Source: Streptomyces misionensis (GTDB taxonomy: Bacteria > Actinomycetota > Actinomycetes > Streptomycetales > Streptomycetaceae). From it: a DNA stretch of 48,493 nt. The notes beneath the pieces were generated by a model. It was not told the DNA's origin and did not search any database. It was given only the letters and a program-made list of their open reading frames with translations. The position numbers and the translations under genes were made by a program. The DNA lies in assembly GCF_007896895.1 (NCBI RefSeq), contig NZ_VOGW01000132.1:43848-92340 (forward strand), written 5' to 3'. Below are positions 23,178 through 31,871 of the stretch, in pieces; within the stretch, counting starts at the first letter, position 1; every line of letters starts with the position of its first letter.

Positions 23178-23498
23178 ATGGCAGACACGCAGCAGGTTGA
23201 CGCGAAGGCCGAGCGCACGGCGGCCCGGCTCGCCCAGAGGATCAGCGCCTTCTCCAAGGCCCACGGCGGCGCGGAGGGACAGGTGGCCTACATCGGTCAG
23301 CGCGGCGCGCGGATCGTGCTCGTCGGCGCGGACGGCGGCTGGGGAGACGTGGTGGCGCCCACGTACGCCATCGCCGAGCAGGCGGTGGCGAAGGCCGGGA
23401 TCACCGTGCACGAGTCCTTCGACGGGGAGTTCGCGGCGAAGGTGAAGACGGGTCCGTACGAGTGGAAGCGGATGGCGGGCATCCAGGTCGGGGGCTGA
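23178..23498 (+). CDS. conserved small actinobacterial protein, unknown function
   Basis: A 106-residue soluble protein with no signal or membrane segment. It begins with a basic helical part (residues 1-35), then YIGQRGARIVLVGADGGWGDVVAP and AGITVHESFDGEFAAKVKTG, suggesting a compact alpha/beta fold. The position just downstream of ctaB is shared by other Streptomyces as far as I recall, but no function is known to me. The ATG is the first start that fits the conserved region; there is no clear ribosome binding site and the message may be leaderless. Confidence 0.75.
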   Translation: MADTQQVDAKAERTAARLAQRISAFSKAHGGAEGQVAYIGQRGARIVLVGADGGWGDVVAPTYAIAEQAVAKAGITVHESFDGEFAAKVKTGPYEWKRMAGIQVGG

Positions 23499-23584
23499 TC
23501 CGGCGGTCGCCCGGCGCCGGATGCCCGAGCGCCGCGGCCGTCCGTACGGTTCCCCGCGCGCCGTCGGTGCGCCAGGCTGTCGGC

Positions 23585-24322
23585 ATGCAGACGGAAGCCC
23601 TGCTCGGACGTTTCCTGGACGCGCTCGCCCCGTTGCGCCCCCGCGCCGTCTGGGCGCACGGCTCGCTGGCCGGGGGTGACTACCGGGAAGGGCGCAGCGA
23701 CCTCGATCTGATCGCGGTGCTGCCGGGACGCCCCGGCCCCACGGCCGTACGGCGTGTCGTGGCGCTGCACCGGCGGCTGCGCGAGGCACCGCTCGCCGCC
23801 AAGCTGCACTGCAGCTATCTCGCCCCGGCCACCCTCGCGGACCCGGGCCGGGCGCATCTCACCTGGGCGCACGGGCATCCGCTGTGGCGCCCGGTCACCC
23901 CCGTCACCCGGCGCGAGCTGCACGCCTTCGGCCGGGTGCTGCACGGGGAGCCGCCGGGCGGCCTGTTGCCGCCGGTGCCGGAGCGGGAGCTGCGTGCGTT
24001 CGTCGTGCGGGACCAGCGGGACTTCTGGCGCCCGGCCGTCGGCAAGGCCCGGCTGTGGCGGCAGGACGTCTGGGTGGACCTCGGGCTGCTGACCTTCGCC
24101 AGGGCCACCGTGACGCTGCGCGAGGGGCGGCTGATCACCAAGCGGGAGGCCCTGGCGGAGCTGCCGGCGCTGGGCGCGCCGGCCGAGGTGGTCGAGGACA
24201 TCGCCCGCCGGCGGTACGCGGACCCCGCCCCGGCGGACGGCGCCTGGCTCGACCGCCGTGCGGAGCTGACCCGGGCCTGCCTGGGCCCGGCGATCGACGC
24301 GCTGGTCACCGCCTACGGGTGA
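23585..24322 (+). CDS. nucleotidyltransferase-domain protein (aminoglycoside adenylyltransferase-like)
   Basis: A 245-residue protein with the polymerase-beta nucleotidyltransferase signature HGSLAGGDYREGRSDLDLIA at residues 20-39, where GS and the DLD carboxylates would bind nucleotide and magnesium. The C-terminal part with RDQRDFWRPAVGKARLWRQ and TKREAL resembles the helical domain of ANT(3'')-type adenylyltransferases. Resistance activity is not proven; many such actinobacterial proteins have unknown substrates. No ribosome binding site precedes the ATG. The stop codon lies one base from that of the convergent ctaA. Confidence 0.75.
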   Translation: MQTEALLGRFLDALAPLRPRAVWAHGSLAGGDYREGRSDLDLIAVLPGRPGPTAVRRVVALHRRLREAPLAAKLHCSYLAPATLADPGRAHLTWAHGHPLWRPVTPVTRRELHAFGRVLHGEPPGGLLPPVPERELRAFVVRDQRDFWRPAVGKARLWRQDVWVDLGLLTFARATVTLREGRLITKREALAELPALGAPAEVVEDIARRRYADPAPADGAWLDRRAELTRACLGPAIDALVTAYG

Positions 24323-24323
24323 G

Positions 24324-25334
24324 TCAGGCGCTCGTGGGAACCGTGAGCTCGGCCGCGGGGCCGGGCAGGCCCACTTCGGCCTCCGGGCGTTCGCGCAGCG
24401 ACAGCAGGACCCGCAGGACGCCGATCCACACCAGGCAGGAGCCGAGCATGTGCAGGCCGACCAGCAGCTCGGGCAGGTGCGTGAAGTACTGGACGTAACC
24501 GATGACGCCCTGGGCCAGCAGGATCAGGAACAGCTCGCGGGTGCGGGCCAGCGGTCCGCGGGGGGCGTCGACGGCCTTGAGGATGAACCACAGGGCGAAC
24601 GTCAGCGTCACCACGATCCAGGCGAGCACCGCGTGCAGCTTGGCCACGGTCTCCCAGTCGATCGGGATGCGCTTGACATCGCTGGAGTCGCCCGCGTGCG
24701 GCCCCGCGCCGGTGACCACCGTGCCCACCGCGAGGAGCAGCACGGACGCGGTCACCAGGAACCACACCAGCTGCACCACGGCCTTGCCGACCAGCGGCCG
24801 GGGCGCGGCGTCGCCCTCGCGGGTGCGCTGCCACATCACCACCGCGACCGTGGTCAGCGCGGTCGCCAGGAGGAAGTGCGCCGCCACGGTGTACGGGTTG
24901 AGGCCGACCAGCACCACAATGCCGCCGAGCACCGCGTTGCCCATCACCAGCCAGAACTGGGCCCAGCCGAGCCGGGTCAGGCCGCGCCGGCGGGGCTTCT
25001 CGGAACGGGCGGCGACGATCGCCCAGCCGACCGCGGCGCACAGCACGTAGGTCAGCATGCGATTGCCGAACTCGATGGCGCTGTGGTAGGTCAGCGCCTG
25101 CGTCGGCGTCAGCGAGCCGTCGGTGCACTCGGGCCAGGTCGGGCAGCCGAGGCCCGAACCGGTCAGCCGGACGGCACCGCCGGTGACGACGATCACCACC
25201 GACATCACGAGCGCGGCGAAGGTCGCCCGCCGCACGGTCCGGGGCTCCGGGGTCCAGCGGTCGGCGATGAAGGCGAGCGGATTGCGCAGGGCCGCAACGG
25301 CATCGGCGCGGGTCAGCTTTGGCACGCCCACCAT
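24324..25334 (-). CDS. ctaA: haem A synthase
   Basis: Oxidises haem O to haem A for cytochrome c oxidase. A 336-residue membrane protein with eight predicted spans. The first half carries TGGAVRLTGSGLGCPTWPEC, the signature of CtaA proteins, with the loop cysteines, followed by HSAIEFGNR with a haem-ligand His. The second half repeats the pattern (KLHAVLAWIVV and GLHMLGSCLVW, each with a His). The ATG at 25334 gives the normal N-terminus MVGVPKLTRAD; the frame upstream of it is not conserved. The 59-base gap to the upstream ABC permease gene leaves co-transcription possible. Confidence 0.93.
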   Translation of the reverse strand: MVGVPKLTRADAVAALRNPLAFIADRWTPEPRTVRRATFAALVMSVVIVVTGGAVRLTGSGLGCPTWPECTDGSLTPTQALTYHSAIEFGNRMLTYVLCAAVGWAIVAARSEKPRRRGLTRLGWAQFWLVMGNAVLGGIVVLVGLNPYTVAAHFLLATALTTVAVVMWQRTREGDAAPRPLVGKAVVQLVWFLVTASVLLLAVGTVVTGAGPHAGDSSDVKRIPIDWETVAKLHAVLAWIVVTLTFALWFILKAVDAPRGPLARTRELFLILLAQGVIGYVQYFTHLPELLVGLHMLGSCLVWIGVLRVLLSLRERPEAEVGLPGPAAELTVPTSA

Positions 25335-25393
25335 GGTAGGCGCCCGCTTGTGCACGCTTTCACGAGGGGCCCGTCCCGGCGCCGTGTCGCCAC

Positions 25394-26167
25394 TCACTCC
25401 CAGCGGAAGAACCTCCCGGCCGCCGCCAGCCCCACGACCGCCCACACCGCGAGGATCCCCAGGTCGCCCCAGGGCATCCCGGCGCCGTTCCGGAGCACGT
25501 CCCGCAGGCCGTCGGAGAGGGCGGAGATGGGCAGCAGGCCGAGCACGTGCTGTCCGGCGGAGCCGAACTTGTCCAGCGGCACGATGACGCCGCCGCCGAC
25601 GAGCAGCAGCAGGAACACCAGGTTGGCCGCGGCCAGCGTGGCCTCCGCCTTCAGGGTGCCCGCCATCAGCAGGCCGAGCCCGGAGAAGGCGGCGGTGCCG
25701 AGGACCAGCAGCAGGAGCACGGCGGCCGGGTCGCCGTGCGGGGACCAGCCGAGGGCGAGGGCGATCACCGTCAGCAGGATCACCTGGAGCACCTCGGTGA
25801 CCAGCACCGACGCCGTCTTGGCGGTCATCAGGGCCCAGCGGGGCAGCGGCGAGGCGGCGAGCCGCTTGAGCACGCCGTAGCGGCGCTCGAAGCCGGTGGC
25901 GATGGCCTGCCCGGTGAACGCGGTCGACATCACGGCGAGGGCGAGGACGCCCGGTGCGAGGAAGTCGACGGCCTTGCCCTTGCCGGTGTCCACGATGTCC
26001 ACGGAGCTGAAGAGCACCAGCAGCAGGGTCGGGATGACCACCGTCAGCAGCAGCTGCTCGCCGTTGCGCAGCAGCATCTTCGTCTCCAGGGCCGCCTGCG
26101 CCGCGATCATGCGGGGCAGGGGCGCGGCCCCCGGTGCGGGCGCGTACGTACCCGGCGCGGTGGTCAT
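25394..26167 (-). CDS. ABC-2 type transporter permease
   Basis: A 257-residue exporter permease with six predicted membrane spans, beginning after a ~45-residue cytoplasmic lead. Segments include LLLTVVIPTLLLVLF, FLAPGVLALAVMSTAFTGQA (typical of DrrB/NodJ-type ABC-2 permeases) and GAGMPWGDLGILAVWAVVGL near the end. The ATG overlaps the stop of the upstream ATPase gene (ATGA), so the two subunits are translationally coupled. The cargo is unknown; related pairs export drugs, lipids or polysaccharides. Confidence 0.92.
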   Translation of the reverse strand: MTTAPGTYAPAPGAAPLPRMIAAQAALETKMLLRNGEQLLLTVVIPTLLLVLFSSVDIVDTGKGKAVDFLAPGVLALAVMSTAFTGQAIATGFERRYGVLKRLAASPLPRWALMTAKTASVLVTEVLQVILLTVIALALGWSPHGDPAAVLLLLVLGTAAFSGLGLLMAGTLKAEATLAAANLVFLLLLVGGGVIVPLDKFGSAGQHVLGLLPISALSDGLRDVLRNGAGMPWGDLGILAVWAVVGLAAAGRFFRWE

Positions 26168-27141
26168 GAACGCAGCTCCTTGCCCGTGAGCTCGAGGAAA
26201 ACGTCTTCCAGGGTGTGCCGTTCGACCGAGATGCGGTCCGGCATCACCCCGTGCTGGGCGCACCATGAGGTCACGGTGGCCAGCAGCTGCGGGTCGACCT
26301 TGCCGACGACGCGGTAGGCGCCCGGGGTCAGCTCGGCGGCCGTGCAGCCGTCCGGGAGCGCCTTGAGCAGGGAGCCGACGTCGAGGCCGGGGCGGCCGGT
26401 GAAGCGCAGGGTGTTCTCCGCGCCGCCCTTGCACAGCTCCTCCGGGGAGCCCTGGGCGATGACCTTGCCGCCGTCGACGATCGCGACGTCGTCGGCGAGC
26501 TGCTCGGCCTCGTCCATGTGGTGGGTGGTGAGGATCACCGAGACGCCGTCGGCGCGCAAGTCCTTCACCAGGTCCCAGGTGGCCCGGCGGGCCTGCGGGT
26601 CGAGGCCCGCGGTGGGCTCGTCCAGGAACACCAGCTCCGGGCGGCCGACGACGGCCATGGCGAGCGCGAGGCGCTGCTGCTGGCCGCCGGAGAGCCGGCG
26701 GTAGGAGGTACGGCCGCACGCGCCGAGCCCGAGCCGTTCGATCAGGGCGTCCACGTCCAGGGGGTGGGCGTGCAGCTTGGCGATGTGGCGGAGCATCTCG
26801 TCCGCGCGGGCGCCGGAGTAGACGCCGCCGGACTGGAGCATCACACCGATCCTGGGCCGCAGCTCGGCCGCCTGGCGCACCGGGTCGAGGCCGAGGACGC
26901 GCACCGTGCCGGAATCCGGCTTCCGGTACCCCTCGCAGGTCTCGACCGTCGTCGTCTTGCCGGCGCCGTTGGGGCCGAGGACGGCGGTCACGCCCGCCCG
27001 GGCCACCAGGTCGAGGCCGTTGACCGCGGTCTTGTCGCCGTACCGCTTCACCAGGTCCCGGACCTCGATGACCGGGTGCGACGCGAAGCGCCTCCCCGAG
27101 GGGTGGGGGCCGGGAGACGGGCGGGCGGGCTCACTTCGCAT
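26164..27141 (-). CDS. ABC transporter ATP-binding protein (DrrA-like)
   Basis: Energises the following permease. All nucleotide-binding motifs are present: Walker A GPNGAGKTT at 56-64, signature LSGGQQQR at 150-157, Walker B LVFLDEP at 170-176 and the H-loop TTHHMDEAE near 205-213. The C-terminal 90 residues form the extra domain seen in drug-export ATPases, ending TLEDVFLELTGKEL. The ATG at 27141 gives a 325-residue protein with a short Pro/Arg-rich N-terminus before the conserved VIEVRDLVKRYG. Confidence 0.94.
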   Translation of the reverse strand: MRSEPARPSPGPHPSGRRFASHPVIEVRDLVKRYGDKTAVNGLDLVARAGVTAVLGPNGAGKTTTVETCEGYRKPDSGTVRVLGLDPVRQAAELRPRIGVMLQSGGVYSGARADEMLRHIAKLHAHPLDVDALIERLGLGACGRTSYRRLSGGQQQRLALAMAVVGRPELVFLDEPTAGLDPQARRATWDLVKDLRADGVSVILTTHHMDEAEQLADDVAIVDGGKVIAQGSPEELCKGGAENTLRFTGRPGLDVGSLLKALPDGCTAAELTPGAYRVVGKVDPQLLATVTSWCAQHGVMPDRISVERHTLEDVFLELTGKELRS

Positions 27142-27172
27142 GGGTCCAGAGTCTAGGGAGACCGCCCGCCGA

Positions 27173-27973
27173 TCAGGTGGCCGGGTCGGGGAAGTCCCGG
27201 TGCGACGCCAGCCAGCGCTCGGCGTAGGCCACCGCGTCCGCGACCGGGAACAGCCGGGCGTCGGCGGCGCCCACCGTGCCGCGCGCGACGGGCCGCTCCC
27301 GCTCGAAGTCGCGCCCCAGCTCCTCGAACCCCTCGGAGGTGATCGACACCTCCGGCACGCTCCGCCAGCCGCCGGGCGTGGGCCGGCCGACCGGGACGAG
27401 CGGTGCGGGTACGCGGTATTCGGCCAGGTGGAAGCTGGTGCAGGAGTCGTATCCGGCGCCGAGCAGCAGCACCCGGGCGCCCAGTCGCTCCAGCCGGGCC
27501 AGCGGGCTGCGCTCGCCCAGCCGGCAGTCCGTGGCGTGTCCCTCGGTGATCTCCCGGGCGCGGGGTCCGAGAGCCGCGAAGGAGGTCTGCGGGTGCGCGC
27601 TGCGCAGGGCGCCGGGCCAGGTCCGCACGGTCTCGGGAATGACGCCGACCCCGCGCGTGGGCGTGAGCAGCGGATCGTACGCGGGCATGGTGGCCCGGAT
27701 GCGCTCCCACCACTTCTCGGGCACCGGCGGGTTCGCCCAGTCGGCGGGGTCGGAGAGGTCGGCGGTGTGGGCCGGGACGACCAGCGTGCCGGTGGGTCCG
27801 AGGGCGTCGAGGAGCCCCTGGACGACGGCCACGGCACCGCCGTTGACCCAGCCGAGGGAACTCAGCGAGGAATGCGCGAGCAGCGTCTCGCCGCGCGTGA
27901 CGCCGAGCCGGCGCAGCCCGTCGGCGATGTCGTCCCGGGTGACAAGAGGGCCGGTCGGAGGGGGTATGGCCAT
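27173..27973 (-). CDS. AAC(3)-family N-acetyltransferase
   Basis: A 266-residue member of the aminoglycoside 3-N-acetyltransferase family (antibiotic_NAT fold). Conserved features are LLAHSSLSSLGWVNGGA near 31-47, LVVPAHTADLSDP near 64-76 and the catalytic-loop region RSAHPQTSFAALGPRA near 124-139. Chromosomal members in Streptomyces often do not confer aminoglycoside resistance, so the substrate is unknown. It lies 31 bases upstream of the ABC ATPase and could be in the same operon. No ribosome binding site precedes the ATG. Confidence 0.85.
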   Translation of the reverse strand: MAIPPPTGPLVTRDDIADGLRRLGVTRGETLLAHSSLSSLGWVNGGAVAVVQGLLDALGPTGTLVVPAHTADLSDPADWANPPVPEKWWERIRATMPAYDPLLTPTRGVGVIPETVRTWPGALRSAHPQTSFAALGPRAREITEGHATDCRLGERSPLARLERLGARVLLLGAGYDSCTSFHLAEYRVPAPLVPVGRPTPGGWRSVPEVSITSEGFEELGRDFERERPVARGTVGAADARLFPVADAVAYAERWLASHRDFPDPAT

Positions 27974-28069
27974 GGCCGGGGAGTCTCGCGCACGGGGGCG
28001 CGCGGCGCCACGGGATTTCCCGCGCGACCGTCCCGGATGATCGATCGGTGATCGTTTCCGCAGGTCAGA

Positions 28070-28083
28070 TTAGGTATGCCTAA
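28070..28083. promoter_or_regulatory. iron-box-like inverted repeat upstream of sufR
   Basis: TTAGGTATGCCTAA has perfect TTAGG/CCTAA arms around four bases. The arms match those of the DtxR/IdeR/DmdR iron box, but the spacer is four rather than nine bases, so it is a non-standard variant. It lies about 36 bases upstream of the sufR -35 element and could also serve the divergent AAC(3)-like gene. Confidence 0.4.
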
Positions 28084-28119
28084 GTGATGCAGGGCACCGG
28101 GCGGTGATCCGGACGTCGC

Positions 28120-28156
28120 TTGTCAGGCCCCGAGGAATTACGCAACAATGGCGTTG
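28120..28156 (+). promoter_or_regulatory. sufR promoter with overlapping SufR-type operator
   Basis: TTGTCA (28120-28125), an 18-base spacer and AACAAT (28144-28149) form the promoter. CAAC-N6-GTTG (28143-28156), the operator described for cyanobacterial SufR, covers the -10 element and touches the GTG start at 28156. No ribosome binding site is present, so the message is probably leaderless and autorepressed. Confidence 0.65.
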
Positions 28157-28890
28157 TGAAAAACGTCGGCGAGGCTCGGGAGGCCCTCACGGGGACCCCC
28201 CAGGAGGAGTTCGCGACCGGGGAGCGCTCCACGCGCAACCGGGTCGCGCGGTCCATCCTGGACCACGGCCCGTCGACCGTCGCCGAACTCGCGGGCCGGC
28301 TGGGACTCACCCAGGCGGCCGTCCGCCGTCACCTGGACGCGCTGGTCGCGGACGACGTGGTGGAGGCGCGCGAACAGCGGGTGTACGGCACGCGCACGCG
28401 CGGCCGCCCCGCCAAGGTGTTCGCCCTCACCGACTGCGGCCGCGACGCCTTCGACCAGTCGTACGACAAGCTGGCCGCGGACGCGCTGCGCTGGATCGCC
28501 GAGCACGAGGGCGGGCCTGGCGCGGTCTCCGCCTTCGCCCGCGCGCGGATCGCCGCACAGGCGCGCGCGTACCGCGAGGCGATCGAGCGGGTGACCCCCG
28601 AAAAACGCGCGGAAGCGCTGGCCAAGGCCTTGAGTGCGGACGGGTACGCTGCTACGGCGCGCAGCGCACCGGTCGGCGAGCAGCTGTGCCAGCACCACTG
28701 CCCGGTCGCCCATGTGGCGGAGCAGTACCCGCAGCTCTGCGAGGCGGAGACGGAGATCTTCGCCGAGCTGCTGGGTACTCACGTCCAGCGACTGGCGACC
28801 ATCGCGCACGGCGACGGCGTCTGCACGACGTTCATTCCCAAGATTTCCACTGACGCACCTGCAAGCACGGCCGGGAGGAACCCCGCATGA
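28156..28890 (+). CDS. sufR: SufR-type iron-sulfur repressor of the SUF operon
   Basis: A winged-helix DNA-binding protein that senses Fe-S status and controls the operon it heads. The HTH is at about 26-75 ([20 protein letters not shown]) with wing [13 protein letters not shown]. Cys178, Cys182 and Cys195 (C-x3-C-x12-C) reproduce the cluster-binding triad spacing of mycobacterial SufR; Cys223 is a further candidate. The GTG at 28156 is taken as the start because the conserved protein begins there and the promoter lies immediately upstream. It has 244 residues, and its stop overlaps the sufB ATG. Confidence 0.92.
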   Translation: MKNVGEAREALTGTPQEEFATGERSTRNRVARSILDHGPSTVAELAGRLGLTQAAVRRHLDALVADDVVEAREQRVYGTRTRGRPAKVFALTDCGRDAFDQSYDKLAADALRWIAEHEGGPGAVSAFARARIAAQARAYREAIERVTPEKRAEALAKALSADGYAATARSAPVGEQLCQHHCPVAHVAEQYPQLCEAETEIFAELLGTHVQRLATIAHGDGVCTTFIPKISTDAPASTAGRNPA

Positions 28891-30308
28891 CTCTCCCCAC
28901 GGAGACTGCCCACCCTGAGCTGGAGGGCCTGGGCAAGTACGAATACGGCTGGGCCGACTCCGACGTGGCCGGTGCCTCCGCCCGGCGCGGCCTGAACGAG
29001 GACGTCGTCCGCGACATCTCCGGCAAGAAGTCGGAGCCGGAGTGGATGACCAAGCTGCGCCTGAAGGGCCTGAAGCTCTTCGAGAAGAAGCCCATGCCGA
29101 ACTGGGGCTCGGATCTGTCGGGCATCGACTTCGACAACATCAAGTACTTCGTGCGCTCCACGGAGAAGCAGGCGGAGTCCTGGGAGGACCTGCCCGAGGA
29201 CATCAAGAACACCTACGACAAGCTGGGCATCCCCGAGGCCGAGAAGCAGCGCCTGGTCGCCGGCGTCGCCGCCCAGTACGAGTCGGAGGTCGTCTACCAC
29301 CAGATCCGCGAGGACCTGGAGCAGCAGGGCGTCATCTTCCTGGACACCGACACGGCCCTGAAGGAGCACCCGGAGCTCTTCAAGGAGTACTTCGGCACCG
29401 TCATCCCGGCCGGTGACAACAAGTTCGCCGCGCTGAACACCGCCGTGTGGTCCGGCGGCTCCTTCATCTACGTGCCTAAGGGCGTGCACGTGGAGATCCC
29501 GCTCCAGGCCTATTTCCGTATCAACACGGAGAACATGGGCCAGTTCGAGCGGACTCTGATCATCGTCGACGAGGGTGCCTACGTGCACTACGTCGAGGGC
29601 TGCACCGCGCCGATCTACAAGTCGGACTCGCTGCACAGCGCCGTGGTCGAGATCATCGTCAAGAAGAACGCCCGCTGCCGCTACACGACCATCCAGAACT
29701 GGTCGAACAACGTCTACAACCTGGTCACCAAGCGCGCCGTGGCGTACGAGGGCGCGACCATGGAGTGGATCGACGGCAACATCGGCTCCAAGGTGACGAT
29801 GAAGTACCCGGCCGTCTACCTGATGGGCGAGCACGCCAAGGGCGAGACCCTGTCCATCGCCTTCGCGGGCGAGGGCCAGCACCAGGACGCCGGCGCCAAG
29901 ATGGTCCACATGGCGCCGAACACCTCGTCGAACATCGTCTCCAAGTCGGTGGCCCGCGGTGGCGGCCGTACGTCCTACCGCGGTCTGATCGAGATCGGCG
30001 AGGGCGCCGCCGGCTCCAAGTCGAACGTGCTGTGCGACGCGCTGCTGGTCGACACCATCTCCCGTTCGGACACCTACCCGTACGTGGACGTCCGCGAGGA
30101 CGACGTGTCCATGGGCCACGAGGCCACCGTCTCCAAGGTCTCCGAGGACCAGCTCTTCTACCTGATGAGCCGCGGTCTGTCCGAGGACGAGGCGATGGCG
30201 ATGATCGTGCGCGGCTTCGTCGAGCCGATCGCCAAGGAGCTGCCCATGGAGTACGCGCTGGAACTCAACCGGCTGATCGAGCTGCAGATGGAGGGCGCGG
30301 TCGGTTGA
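28887..30308 (+). CDS. sufB: Fe-S cluster assembly protein SufB
   Basis: Core scaffold subunit of the SufBC2D complex, on which Fe-S clusters are built from SufS-derived sulfur. The 473-residue length and segments such as [25 protein letters not shown] beta-helix repeats, [12 protein letters not shown] and the C-terminal [23 protein letters not shown] identify SufB. Cysteine in EGCTAP is a likely sulfur acceptor. It starts by ATGA overlap with sufR and is followed after 57 bases by sufD. Confidence 0.97.
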   Translation: MTLPTETAHPELEGLGKYEYGWADSDVAGASARRGLNEDVVRDISGKKSEPEWMTKLRLKGLKLFEKKPMPNWGSDLSGIDFDNIKYFVRSTEKQAESWEDLPEDIKNTYDKLGIPEAEKQRLVAGVAAQYESEVVYHQIREDLEQQGVIFLDTDTALKEHPELFKEYFGTVIPAGDNKFAALNTAVWSGGSFIYVPKGVHVEIPLQAYFRINTENMGQFERTLIIVDEGAYVHYVEGCTAPIYKSDSLHSAVVEIIVKKNARCRYTTIQNWSNNVYNLVTKRAVAYEGATMEWIDGNIGSKVTMKYPAVYLMGEHAKGETLSIAFAGEGQHQDAGAKMVHMAPNTSSNIVSKSVARGGGRTSYRGLIEIGEGAAGSKSNVLCDALLVDTISRSDTYPYVDVREDDVSMGHEATVSKVSEDQLFYLMSRGLSEDEAMAMIVRGFVEPIAKELPMEYALELNRLIELQMEGAVG

Positions 30309-30365
30309 TCACCGCCGCCTTCCCCATCACGCCACTGACCTGAGAAAGCGAGCAATACGACAGCC

Positions 30366-31550
30366 ATGGCTGAGGCCCAGAACATCCCCGTGGGGTCGAC
30401 CACCGCGGGCTCGATTGCGGTCGCCGCGGAGTCGACCGTCGTCTCGCGCATGAGCGCGCCCCCCTCCTTCGACGTGGCGGACTTCCCCGTCCCGCACGGC
30501 CGCGAGGAGGAATGGCGGTTCACCCCGCTGGAGCGCCTGCGCGGACTGCACGACGGCACCGCCGTCGCCACCGGTGACGGCGTGAAGGTCGACGTCCAGG
30601 CGCCCGACGGCGTCGTCGTCGAGCACGTCGGCCGCGACGACGCGCGGCTGCGCAGGGCGGGCACCCCGGTGGACCGGGTCGCCGCGCAGGCGTACTCCGC
30701 CTTCGAGCAGGCCTCGGTCGTGACCGTCCCCAAGGAGACCGTCCTCACCGAGCCGATCCGCATCGCCGTGCACGGCCAGGGCGGCACCGCCTTCGGCCAC
30801 CAGGTGATCGAGCTGGGCGCCTTCGCCGAGGCCGTGGTCGTCATCGACCACACCGGTGACGCGGTGCTCGCCGCCAACGTCGACTACCTGCTCGGCGACG
30901 GCGCCAAGCTCACCGTCGTCTCCGTCCAGGACTGGGACGACAAGGCCGTCCACATCGCCCAGCACAACGCGCTGGTCGGCCGGGACGCCTCCTTCAAGTC
31001 GGTCGTCGTCACCTTCGGCGGCGACGTCGTCCGCCTGCACCCGCGCGTCACCTACGCGGGCCCCGGCGGCGAGGCCGAGCTGTACGGCCTGTACTTCACC
31101 GACGCGGGCCAGCACCAGGAGCACCGCCTCCTGGTCACCCACAACGCCCCGCACTGCAAGTCGAACGTCGTCTACAAGGGCGCGCTCCAGGGCGACGAGG
31201 CGCACGCGGTCTGGATCGGCGACGTGCTCATCGAGGCCAAGGCCGAGGGCACCGACACCTACGAGATGAACCGCAACCTGGTCCTCACCGACGGCGCCCG
31301 CGTCGACTCGGTGCCGAACCTGGAGATCGAGACCGGTGAGATCGTCGGCGCCGGCCACGCCTCCGCGACCGGCCGTTTCGACGACGAGCAGCTCTTCTAC
31401 CTGATGGCCCGCGGCATCCCGGAGCACGAGGCCCGCCGTCTGGTGGTCCGCGGCTTCTTCGCCGAGCTGGTCCAGCAGATCGGTGTCACCGACATCGAGG
31501 AGCGACTGCTCGCCAAGATCGAGCAGGAGCTGGAGGCCTCGGTCGCATGA
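30366..31550 (+). CDS. sufD: Fe-S cluster assembly protein SufD
   Basis: SufB paralogue and structural partner in SufBC2D. The 394-residue protein has the variable N-terminal helical part (FPVPHGREEEWRFTPLERL) and the beta-helix with YTNYSA-equivalent HNAPHCKSNVVYKG. The C-terminal FYLMARGIPEHEARRLVVRGFF parallels SufB. The stop overlaps the next start, giving tight coupling with the ferredoxin-like gene. Confidence 0.96.
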   Translation: MAEAQNIPVGSTTAGSIAVAAESTVVSRMSAPPSFDVADFPVPHGREEEWRFTPLERLRGLHDGTAVATGDGVKVDVQAPDGVVVEHVGRDDARLRRAGTPVDRVAAQAYSAFEQASVVTVPKETVLTEPIRIAVHGQGGTAFGHQVIELGAFAEAVVVIDHTGDAVLAANVDYLLGDGAKLTVVSVQDWDDKAVHIAQHNALVGRDASFKSVVVTFGGDVVRLHPRVTYAGPGGEAELYGLYFTDAGQHQEHRLLVTHNAPHCKSNVVYKGALQGDEAHAVWIGDVLIEAKAEGTDTYEMNRNLVLTDGARVDSVPNLEIETGEIVGAGHASATGRFDDEQLFYLMARGIPEHEARRLVVRGFFAELVQQIGVTDIEERLLAKIEQELEASVA

Positions 31551-31864
31551 GCTTCCAACGCGCCTGCGGACTGAGCGAGCTGTCGGAGGGCACCCCCAAG
31601 CGGGTGGAACTCGACGGCACGCCGGTCTCGGTCGTCCTGACCGAGGGGGAGGTGTTCGCGATCTACGACATCTGCTCCCACGCGAACGTCTCGCTCTCCG
31701 AGGGCGAGGTGGAGGACTGCCAGATCGAGTGCTGGCTGCACGGCTCCGCCTTCGACCTGCGCACCGGCAAGCCGTCCGGGCTGCCCGCGACGCGCCCCGT
31801 CCCCGTATACCCCGTAAAGATCGAAGGGGACGACGTTCTCGTCTCCCTCACCCAGGAGTCCTGA
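31547..31864 (+). CDS. Rieske-type ferredoxin of the SUF operon
   Basis: A 105-residue Rieske-fold protein resembling ferredoxin subunits of non-haem iron oxygenases. The ligand boxes are CSHANVSLSEG (Cys43, His45) and CQIECWLHGSAFD (Cys63-region Cys and His). The position between sufD and sufC is typical of actinobacterial SUF operons. It could supply electrons to cluster assembly; that role is inferred from context. ATG overlaps the sufD stop. Confidence 0.9.
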   Translation: MSFQRACGLSELSEGTPKRVELDGTPVSVVLTEGEVFAIYDICSHANVSLSEGEVEDCQIECWLHGSAFDLRTGKPSGLPATRPVPVYPVKIEGDDVLVSLTQES

Positions 31865-31871
31865 GGCATCC

